A DNA stretch of 5,565 nt from Planctomycetaceae bacterium. GTDB taxonomy: Bacteria > Planctomycetota > Planctomycetia > Pirellulales > Pirellulaceae. Of this stretch, positions 1-5,070 are shown piece after piece. A program made the position numbers and the translations under genes. The first letter of the stretch is position 1, and every line of letters starts with the position of its first letter. Location of the stretch: assembly GCA_012965455.1 (NCBI GenBank), contig DTSG01000049.1:1-5565 (forward strand), given 5' to 3'. The notes beneath the pieces are model-generated. The model was given only the letters and a program-made list of their open reading frames with translations, ran no database searches and was not told the DNA's origin.

Positions 1-65
1 GCTCAGTTGGTTAGAGCAGGGGACTCATAATCCCTTTGTCGGCGGTTCGAGTCCGTCCGGGCCTA
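1..65 (+). tRNA. tRNA with CAT anticodon, 5' end cut off (tRNA-Met or tRNA-Ile2)
   Basis: The window opens in the D-arm (GCTCAGTTGGTTAGAGC) of a tRNA. The anticodon stem is 19-23 with 31-35, and the 7-base loop CTCATAA at 24-30 carries anticodon CAT at 26-28. The T-arm is GGCGG (41-45), loop TTCGAGT (46-52), CCGTC (53-57). The acceptor 3' strand is CGGGCCT (58-64), with discriminator A at 65. No CCA is encoded. The acceptor 5' strand and bases 8-9 lie outside the window. An initiator tRNA is unlikely because the anticodon stem lacks three G-C pairs next to the loop (there is an A-T pair at 23/31). CAT is shared by elongator Met and by lysidine-modified Ile2. The anticodon arm resembles E. coli ileX more than metT, but the sequence alone does not settle it. 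Confidence 0.93.
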
Positions 66-123
66 CTTCTCATCTATACAATCCTTTTCAACTAATTCAA
101 ACTCCCCGCTGCGTGCGGTTCAC

Positions 124-1170
124 GTGACAAAAGCATCCATGCAGAATTCTTCTGAAACTTCAACCAATCAAACGTCCACAGGTCGAAAAATTCTGGCGTT
201 GGATTCTCAAATCGATTGCATTCAGCCTGGGGGTGGCGTTTGTATGCGTATCGAGTTAGCGTGGGGCGTTTGCCGCAGATTTTATTTACGGTTGTTTCGA
301 CGCGGGTATCTAAAACGGATGGCGGAGTCACGCCGGGGCAGTGAAAATCAATGCCCGTGGGACGTATTAGACCCCAGAGATTTGAAATTCTACGTAAACC
401 AAGAGGGATATTCTTGGGATGCTGGCGACGATCCGTTTACCTGGCGAGACCGGTTACCGTTTGTCCGTGTCGGATTAGCGGAGATGATTATTTTTTCGTC
501 CGTGTTGATTCCACTGTCGTGCTTTTTCGTGACACTGGCTTGTCACCATTCAAGCTGGTGGGTTGCCGCAGCATTGTTTCCGATATTGTTGCAGGCTGAG
601 ATTATTTGGTTTTTCAGAAATCCACGGCGTGAAGTCCCAGCGGATCCTGGTTTAGTGGTTAGCCCAGCGGACGGACGCGTCGATTTGATTGAAGAAATTG
701 AGCATGACGAGATCTTAGATGGACCGGCTATCAAAATCGCAATTTTCCTCTCGGTCTTTAATGTTCATATAAATCGCATGCCGATTGCAGCGACCGTATT
801 TGGCTCCGGTTACCGCCAAGGGAAGTTCCTCAGTGCACTAAAACCTGCATCCGCGTGGGAAAACGAGCGGCTGGAGTTATGGATTGAGGGTATCGAGGCT
901 CCTCATCGCGTGATGCGGGTGCGGCAAATTACGGGGCAACTGGCACGACGAATTGTCTGTCGCGCCAATACGGGTGATAGCTATCAGCGGGGTGAGCAAT
1001 TCGGCATGATTAAACTAGGATCTCGTACGGAGCTGATTCTTCCCAGAGAAGACGGACTGGAGTTGGCTGTGGAGATCGGTACCAAAGTTCAAGCAGGTAG
1101 TTCGATTTTGGCTCGGTATGTTGATGAGGGCGCCGGTGGGCAACATCAAGCTGACAATAAGCGTGCATGA
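124..1170 (+). CDS. psd: Phosphatidylserine decarboxylase proenzyme (short, PSD-A-like type) with long N-terminal leader
   Basis: This enzyme decarboxylates phosphatidylserine to phosphatidylethanolamine at the inner membrane, using a pyruvoyl group made by self-cleavage. From the GTG at 124 it has 348 residues. Two hydrophobic segments (about 118-139 and 144-163) precede FFRNP and the SPADG motif, with Asp183. VHINR carries His215, and the cleavage site is LGS at Gly299-Ser300, so the whole Asp-His-Ser set is present. Cleavage would give a beta chain of about 299 residues and a short alpha chain starting at Ser300. The family core begins only near residue 85-95 (DPRDLKFY...EGY), so the N-terminus is long for the type. 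The start is uncertain. GTG 124 and ATG 139 (S/T/N/Q-rich leader) have no ribosome site, whereas ATG 244 (residue 41, giving 308 aa) follows a G-rich stretch at 229-236 by 7 bases and just precedes the basic RRFYLRLFRRGY segment. The partner synthase pssA lies downstream. Confidence 0.95.
   Translation: MTKASMQNSSETSTNQTSTGRKILALDSQIDCIQPGGGVCMRIELAWGVCRRFYLRLFRRGYLKRMAESRRGSENQCPWDVLDPRDLKFYVNQEGYSWDAGDDPFTWRDRLPFVRVGLAEMIIFSSVLIPLSCFFVTLACHHSSWWVAAALFPILLQAEIIWFFRNPRREVPADPGLVVSPADGRVDLIEEIEHDEILDGPAIKIAIFLSVFNVHINRMPIAATVFGSGYRQGKFLSALKPASAWENERLELWIEGIEAPHRVMRVRQITGQLARRIVCRANTGDSYQRGEQFGMIKLGSRTELILPREDGLELAVEIGTKVQAGSSILARYVDEGAGGQHQADNKRA
229..236 (+). promoter_or_regulatory. Possible ribosome binding site for an internal psd start at ATG 244
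   Basis: A G-rich run GGGGGTGG ends 7 bases before ATG 244, which is in frame with psd. It is only a partial match to GGAGG, but neither upstream candidate start (GTG 124, ATG 139) has any purine-rich site. It therefore favours a 308-residue Psd without the S/T/N/Q-rich leader. G-rich codons (Gly-Gly-Gly) could produce the same run by chance. Confidence 0.35.
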
Positions 1171-1203
1171 AATCGAAAAACAAACCGTTTTATTGTTGAC
1201 GTC

Positions 1204-1223
1204 CCCGCCTGCGCTGCGGCGGG
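1204..1223. terminator. GC-rich hairpin after psd, possible weak terminator
   Basis: CCCGCC at 1204-1209 pairs perfectly with GGCGGG at 1218-1223 around an 8-base loop. It starts 33 bases after the psd stop. There is no run of T after it (TAAACTT follows), so it is not a classic intrinsic terminator. It may act as a 3' stabiliser or a weak stop. A second, weaker stem (GACGG 1238-1242 with CTGTC 1247-1251, loop GTTC) is followed by TTTCGTTTA and might serve the same purpose. Confidence 0.4.
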
Positions 1224-1297
1224 TAAACTTACACGGCGACGGGTTCCTGTCTTTCGTTTATTGATGCGTTCTGGGAGCTTTATTGAATAAGGCACGC

Positions 1298-1303
1298 TAT
1301 AAT
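1298..1303 (+). promoter_or_regulatory. Candidate -10 box of pssA promoter (TATAAT)
   Basis: A perfect TATAAT lies 7 bases before the pssA ATG at 1311. No good -35 sequence is seen at 16-18 bases upstream (around 1275-1280, GAGCTT), and there is no extended -10 TG. If used, transcription would begin at about 1310-1311, on or next to the start codon, giving a leaderless or nearly leaderless mRNA. The exact consensus match in a non-coding gap supports it. The missing -35 element argues for caution. Confidence 0.4.
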
Positions 1304-1310
1304 CAAACCC

Positions 1311-2225
1311 ATGATTAACGATGAACTAATTAATGACGATGACCAAACCGAAGAATCGGAGGATTCGCGGTTTCCTATATATCCAACATTGATGACGTTG
1401 GGAAACGCCATATGTGGATTAATTGCGATTGGTTTTTCCACTAAGTTCCTCGGCGTACTGGCAGAAGCCGAAGGGTATCGAGCGTTAGATCCTGAGTATT
1501 ACCAATGGCTACAATGGGCAGGGATGTTGATTTTTCTCGGCATGTTGTTTGATACACTCGATGGTCAAGTTGCCCGCTGGACGAATCAAGTCAGTCGTTT
1601 TGGATTGCATCTAGATAGTTTGTGCGATGTCATTACATTCGGTGTCGCGCCGGCGTTTATTATGCTCTCTTTTTCTGAAGTACTGCCCGCGCGTTTTATT
1701 CAAGGTATCGCGGGCATTTACACGTTGTGTGCCATCATGCGACTAGCACGTTATAACGTGGAAGCGGAGACTGAAAGTGGAGTCGGGAATTTTTTCCGTG
1801 GATTGCCGTCGCCCGCTGCCGCCGGAGCGATTGCAACTTTTGCCATTGCCATGCCAGACGTGATGTTTCTGGTAAATAATACGGATCCGCAGCAACAGAA
1901 AATCGGGAATTTCATCTGTGACGTTTCGATGGTATTGGTGCCACTTTTAACATTTGTACTTGCCTATTTAATGGTCTCACGTGTCCCCTACCCGCATCTA
2001 GGCAAGCAGCTTGCAAGTCGACGCAAGAGTCGTAAAAACTTTGTTCGCCTTGTGCAGATACTGTTCGCTGTTGTTGGTATTTTAATGTTCCGAGAATTGG
2101 CATTGCCAGTCATCTTCCTGTATTACCTTTGTGCGTCGCCTTGTACAATCTTATGGCACAAGATCACGAAACATCGACGACGTGCTGCATCTGACGAAGT
2201 TGCTGCAGCTGACGAAGTTGCTTAA
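1311..2225 (+). CDS. pssA: CDP-diacylglycerol-serine O-phosphatidyltransferase (phosphatidylserine synthase)
   Basis: This enzyme transfers phosphatidyl from CDP-diacylglycerol to L-serine, making phosphatidylserine, the substrate of the Psd encoded upstream. The 304-residue protein is a polytopic membrane enzyme with the full CDP-alcohol phosphotransferase signature at 81-106: Asp81, Asp84, Gly85, Ala88, Arg89, Gly98, Asp102 and Asp106, in the D-x2-DG-x2-AR-x8-G-x3-D-x3-D pattern that binds the metal and CDP. PTLMTLGNAICG (25-36) and FRGLPSPAAAG (162-172) are typical of the membrane-integral PssA class, unlike the E. coli phospholipase-D-like PssA. The first 20 residues are acidic and outside the core. 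The C-terminus ends in a duplicated acidic/alanine tail (see the repeat). No Shine-Dalgarno site precedes ATG 1311. The next in-frame ATG at residue 28 would cut into the conserved start, so 1311 is preferred. It probably heads a unit with the dedA-like gene 29 bases downstream. Confidence 0.96.
   Translation: MINDELINDDDQTEESEDSRFPIYPTLMTLGNAICGLIAIGFSTKFLGVLAEAEGYRALDPEYYQWLQWAGMLIFLGMLFDTLDGQVARWTNQVSRFGLHLDSLCDVITFGVAPAFIMLSFSEVLPARFIQGIAGIYTLCAIMRLARYNVEAETESGVGNFFRGLPSPAAAGAIATFAIAMPDVMFLVNNTDPQQQKIGNFICDVSMVLVPLLTFVLAYLMVSRVPYPHLGKQLASRRKSRKNFVRLVQILFAVVGILMFRELALPVIFLYYLCASPCTILWHKITKHRRRAASDEVAAADEVA
2184..2219 (+). repeat. 18-bp tandem duplication at the 3' end of pssA
   Basis: Two adjacent 18-base copies (2184-2201 and 2202-2219) differ at a single base (T/G at the seventh position). 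GCT of a third copy follows and runs into the TAA stop. In frame they encode the repeated peptide AASDEV-AAADEV-A that forms the C-terminal tail of PssA. The 6-residue unit keeps the frame, so gain or loss of a copy would only change tail length. Confidence 0.85.
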
Positions 2226-2244
2226 GCGAACCTACTTAGGCCGC

Positions 2245-2249
2245 GAAGG
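2245..2249 (+). promoter_or_regulatory. Ribosome binding site deciding the dedA-like start
   Basis: GAAGG ends 5 bases before ATG 2255. It is too close to the out-of-frame ATG at 2251 and too far from the in-frame ATG at 2264, so it supports 2255 as the start. The match to the consensus is moderate. Confidence 0.5.
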
Positions 2250-2254
2250 CATGG

Positions 2255-2944
2255 ATGACAGCGATGAAAACGATGTTGAGACAGTTGATTCCAGTAGTTG
2301 TCGTCCTCGCGGTACCCATCATTCCCTTATTGTTTATGGGCGACTTGATGAAGCAGTGGGTCAGCGGCCTAGAAAATTCCCAATATTTGCCATGGATTGT
2401 GATTGCGCTACTTTCCGGCGATCTTATATTGCCCATTCCATCGAGTGTTGTCACGACTTACATCGGTGGTCAAATGCACTGGGTCACCGGGACACTGGTC
2501 TCGTGGGTAGGTATGTCACTAGGCGCGGTGATTGGATTTACCCTGGCTCGGAAATACGGCCCGCAGTTTGCCTTACGGTTTTCCAGTGCTGCTCAATTAG
2601 AAAATGCGGGAGATTTGGCGGGTCGTTTTGGGCCGATTTTTCTGGTGCTAGCTCGCGGAGTACCCGTGGTAGCAGAAGCCAGTGTTTTGTTAATGGGGAT
2701 TCACCGCTTATCGTGGCGACGATTTCTAATACCCGTTTTATTAAGTAATCTCGGTATCTCACTTGGTTACACTTTGTTTGGCGCGGTTGCCCAGCAGCAG
2801 CAGTGGTTGCCGGTAGCATTAGGAGTCAGTATTTGTGTCCCAATTGGGTTAACATTAATTGCACAACGTGTTTTGCAATCTAAAGAAAAAAATTTCGAAT
2901 CCGGCTTGAACGAAGCTGGCATCAAGGAAAAACAAGATGACTGA
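2255..2944 (+). CDS. DedA/VTT (SNARE-associated) family membrane protein
   Basis: A 229-residue integral membrane protein of the DedA/TVP38/TMEM64 superfamily. Hydrophobic segments lie at about 8-28, 46-66, 78-98, 125-148, 156-177 and 184-203, followed by a charged cytosolic-type tail. The VTT-domain signatures are visible: SGDLILPIPSSVV (54-66, with Asp56 in a re-entrant-like segment), the glycine-rich GMSLGAVIGFTLARKYG (86-102), and RFGPIFLVLARGVPVVAEASVLLMG (124-148, with Arg134). The length is normal for the family. Some DedA proteins recycle undecaprenyl phosphate across the bacterial membrane, and the eukaryotic relatives TMEM41B and VMP1 scramble phospholipids including phosphatidylserine. 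Its place between phosphatidylserine synthase (29 bases upstream) and an overlapping downstream gene suggests a lipid-translocation role, but the substrate cannot be read from the sequence. The family call is firm; the function is inferred. Confidence 0.9.
   Translation: MTAMKTMLRQLIPVVVVLAVPIIPLLFMGDLMKQWVSGLENSQYLPWIVIALLSGDLILPIPSSVVTTYIGGQMHWVTGTLVSWVGMSLGAVIGFTLARKYGPQFALRFSSAAQLENAGDLAGRFGPIFLVLARGVPVVAEASVLLMGIHRLSWRRFLIPVLLSNLGISLGYTLFGAVAQQQQWLPVALGVSICVPIGLTLIAQRVLQSKEKNFESGLNEAGIKEKQDD
2925..2929 (+). promoter_or_regulatory. Ribosome binding site of the dehydratase gene, inside the dedA-like gene
   Basis: AAGGA ends 7 bases before ATG 2937 and lies within the last codons of the dedA-like gene. 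With the 8-base ATG...TGA overlap it points to translational coupling, while also giving the downstream gene its own initiation site. Confidence 0.65.
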
Positions 2945-4958
2945 AGATACGGATTCCTTACAGCACTTAAAATCACTGATGGAATCGTCCGAAAAATCGG
3001 TTTGGAATATTCAAACGACTGCGGCTGGTCCCGGTGGAGCGTTACCGTTAACGGATGAAATGCTCACGACATGGTCGAGCGGCGATCTCTTTGGAATGAC
3101 TCAAAATGCGGGGATGGGATGGACGGCAGAAGAGTTATTGGGACCGCAATATTTAGTGTTGAGTACACAAGGCGGTGTACGAGCGGATGATGGAACGCCC
3201 ATTGCGCTGGGATATCACACTGGGCATTGGGAGGTCGGGTTGTTGGTTCAAGCAGCTGCGAAGACGATTCGTGCTGCTGGTGGAATCCCATTTGCAGCGT
3301 ATTGTAGTGATCCCTGTGATGGACGGACTCAGGGTACCACCGGAATGTTCGACAGCCTGCCGTATCGTAACGACGCGGCGATTGTCTTGCGTCGCCTGAT
3401 TCGTTCGCTGCCTACAAGACGCGGCGTGCTGGGCATAGCGACGTGCGATAAAGGTCTGCCAGCGATGATGGTTGCCTTGGCTGGCATGAAAAATCTGCCG
3501 TCGATCATTGTGCCCGGTGGGGTGACATTACCACCAGAAGACGGAGAAGACGCGGGGCAAGTGCAATCGATCGGAGCACGGTATGTCCACGGTGAGATCA
3601 CATTAGAAGACGCCGCGGTCGCCGGGTGTCGCGCTTGTGCAACAGCCGGTGGTGGTTGCCAGTTTCTGGGGACGGCCGCGACAAGTCAGGTTGTAGCAGA
3701 AGCTATGGGAATGACGTTGCCACATGCGGCACTGGCCCCAAGTGGACAAGCAATCTGGCTAGAGGTAGCCACGCGCAGCGCAACCGCGATACAGCGGTTA
3801 GCCGAACGGGGTCTTACCACTGCTGATATTCTTACTGATGCAAGTATTCGCAATGCGATGGTTGTACATGCAGCTTGTGGTGGTTCGACCAATTTGTTGC
3901 TGCACATTCCAGCTATAGCTCATGCCGCAGGTTTACAGCGTCCAAGTGTGGAGCAATGGAGCGAGGTTAATAGACAGGTGTCCCGGTTTGTTGATGTGCT
4001 GCCAAATGGCCCGTCAAACCATCCGACGATTCAGTTCTTTTTGGCAGGTGGTGTACCGGAAGTCATGTTGCATTTGCGTCAAAAAAACCTGTTAGATACG
4101 ACTGTTATGACTGTGAGTGGATGTACGCTTGATGAAGTGCTGAATTGGTGGGAGCAATCTGAGCGTCGGCAAGTATTACGCGATCGACTACGGGAATATG
4201 ATGGCATCGATCCAGATGATGTTATTTTATCGCCGACTGTTGCCAAAGAAAAAGGGCTGACCAGTACCGTTTGTTTTCCAAAGGGAAATATCTGTCCAGC
4301 TGGTTCTGTTATTAAGGCGACCTCGCTGGATCCGAGTGTGGTTGATGATGATGGTGTTTATCGTAAGACGGGTCCGGCGCGAGTCTTTACCAGCGAACGA
4401 GCGGCCATCGAAGCGATCAAGGGGCAACGCGAACCAGCACTCAAAGCAGGCGATATCCTCATATTGATTGGCCGCGGTCCGCTGGGGTCTGGGATGGAGG
4501 AAACCTATCAGTTGACCTCCGCTTTAAAGTTCCTTAGTTGGGGTAAAGACGTGGCGATTATTACCGATGCTCGTTTTTCCGGAGTCAGTACCGGCGCCTG
4601 CATTGGACATGTCGGTCCGGAAGCACTAGCCGGTGGGCCGATTGGTAAGGTTCGAGATGGCGATCGAATTCGTATTATTGTAGATCGTAATCAACTCACG
4701 GGCTCTATTGATTTAGTCGGCGATGAGCAACAGGAATTGTCGGAGTTTGAAGTGGAACAATTGTTGCAAACACGTCCAATATTTCCCGAGCTATGTCCAG
4801 ATGAAAACTTGCCAGATGACACACGATTGTGGGCGGCATTGCAAAATGTGGGTGGGGGAACGTGGGGCGGCTGTGTCTATGACGTTGATCGGATTATAGA
4901 AGTACTCCAAGCAGGTGAACAAGCGTTGCGTGCGAGTGATGCAGAAGACGGCGATTGA
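2937..4958 (+). CDS. YjhG/YagF-type D-xylonate dehydratase (IlvD/Edd family)
   Basis: A cytosolic Fe-S dehydratase of 673 residues; E. coli YjhG and YagF are about 655. Related enzymes convert D-xylonate to 2-keto-3-deoxy-D-xylonate in non-phosphorylative pentose breakdown. The similarity recalled to YjhG/YagF is strong throughout: SGDLFGMTQNAGMGW (48-62), SDPCDGRTQGTTGMFDSLPYRNDA (124-147), CDKGLPA (170-176), GGGCQFLGTA (238-247), HAACGGSTNLLLHIPAIAH (311-329), LPNGP (355-359), GMEETYQ (519-525) and DARFSGVSTGACIGHVGPEALAGGPIG (544-570). Candidate cluster cysteines are Cys127, Cys170 and Cys241. Lys172 of CDK and Ser548 of RFSG match the family's active-site Lys and catalytic Ser. The classical PCN motif of IlvD is absent, which argues against dihydroxy-acid dehydratase. 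The start overlaps the dedA-like stop by 8 bases and has its own AAGGA site. No pentose dehydrogenase or keto-deoxy-acid aldolase is in the window, so the true sugar acid could differ. Confidence 0.92.
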   Translation: MTEDTDSLQHLKSLMESSEKSVWNIQTTAAGPGGALPLTDEMLTTWSSGDLFGMTQNAGMGWTAEELLGPQYLVLSTQGGVRADDGTPIALGYHTGHWEVGLLVQAAAKTIRAAGGIPFAAYCSDPCDGRTQGTTGMFDSLPYRNDAAIVLRRLIRSLPTRRGVLGIATCDKGLPAMMVALAGMKNLPSIIVPGGVTLPPEDGEDAGQVQSIGARYVHGEITLEDAAVAGCRACATAGGGCQFLGTAATSQVVAEAMGMTLPHAALAPSGQAIWLEVATRSATAIQRLAERGLTTADILTDASIRNAMVVHAACGGSTNLLLHIPAIAHAAGLQRPSVEQWSEVNRQVSRFVDVLPNGPSNHPTIQFFLAGGVPEVMLHLRQKNLLDTTVMTVSGCTLDEVLNWWEQSERRQVLRDRLREYDGIDPDDVILSPTVAKEKGLTSTVCFPKGNICPAGSVIKATSLDPSVVDDDGVYRKTGPARVFTSERAAIEAIKGQREPALKAGDILILIGRGPLGSGMEETYQLTSALKFLSWGKDVAIITDARFSGVSTGACIGHVGPEALAGGPIGKVRDGDRIRIIVDRNQLTGSIDLVGDEQQELSEFEVEQLLQTRPIFPELCPDENLPDDTRLWAALQNVGGGTWGGCVYDVDRIIEVLQAGEQALRASDAEDGD

Positions 4959-4967
4959 TGTGTCGGC

Positions 4968-4979
4968 GGAGTAAACTCC
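4968..4979. other. Small hairpin just after the dehydratase stop
   Basis: GGAG (4968-4971) and CTCC (4976-4979) can pair around TAAA, 10 bases after the stop codon. The stem is only 4 bp (5 bp with a 2-base loop) and has no T-run, so a terminator role is weak. It is the only GC-containing stem close to this end of the operon. Confidence 0.2.
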
Positions 4980-5010
4980 TACGAATTGCAATTTAACTAA
5001 AAACTGGTAG

Positions 5011-5029
5011 CTTCAGCGTGAAGTCTTCA
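5011..5029. promoter_or_regulatory. Alternating inverted/direct repeats upstream of the cyanophycinase-like gene
   Basis: CTTCA (5011-5015), TGAAG (5019-5023) and CTTCA (5025-5029) follow one another, separated by GCG and by T. The middle copy is the reverse complement of both flanks, so the stretch contains a 5-bp hairpin with a 3-base loop and an 11-bp odd palindrome (5019-5029). It ends just before an AT-rich -10-like TATATT at 5033-5038, where an operator could sit. The copies are short and may be chance. Confidence 0.25.
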
Positions 5030-5032
5030 ATA

Positions 5033-5038
5033 TATATT
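5033..5038 (+). promoter_or_regulatory. Candidate -10 box for the cyanophycinase-like gene
   Basis: TATATT lies in an AT-rich stretch 32 bases before ATG 5071, a suitable leader length. The best-spaced -35 position (5010-5015) does not resemble TTGACA, so support is weak. Confidence 0.25.
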
Positions 5039-5070
5039 AGGTCATTAATTTACTGCAGGAAAAAAGATCA

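Noticed and set aside
1..65. tRNA 3' end as an integration site for a mobile element
   Set aside because: No integrase, no repeat of the tRNA 3' end elsewhere in the window, and the genes that follow are core metabolism.
92..331. Open frame on the - strand across the start of psd
   Set aside because: No recognisable domain, no ribosome site, and it overlaps coding sequence of psd.
2131..2748. Long open frame overlapping the pssA end and the dedA-like gene on the same strand
   Set aside because: It encodes a low-quality Cys/Arg/Ser-rich product with no recognisable family, while the overlapping frame is a clear DedA/VTT protein with its own ribosome site.
2792..2803. (CAG)4 microsatellite in the dedA-like gene
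   Set aside because: Only four units encoding four Gln in a loop between membrane segments; too short to be meaningful.
2937..4958. Dihydroxy-acid dehydratase (IlvD) of branched-chain amino acid synthesis
   Set aside because: The protein is about 100 residues longer than typical IlvD, lacks the PCN motif, and its motifs match the YjhG/YagF subgroup closely.
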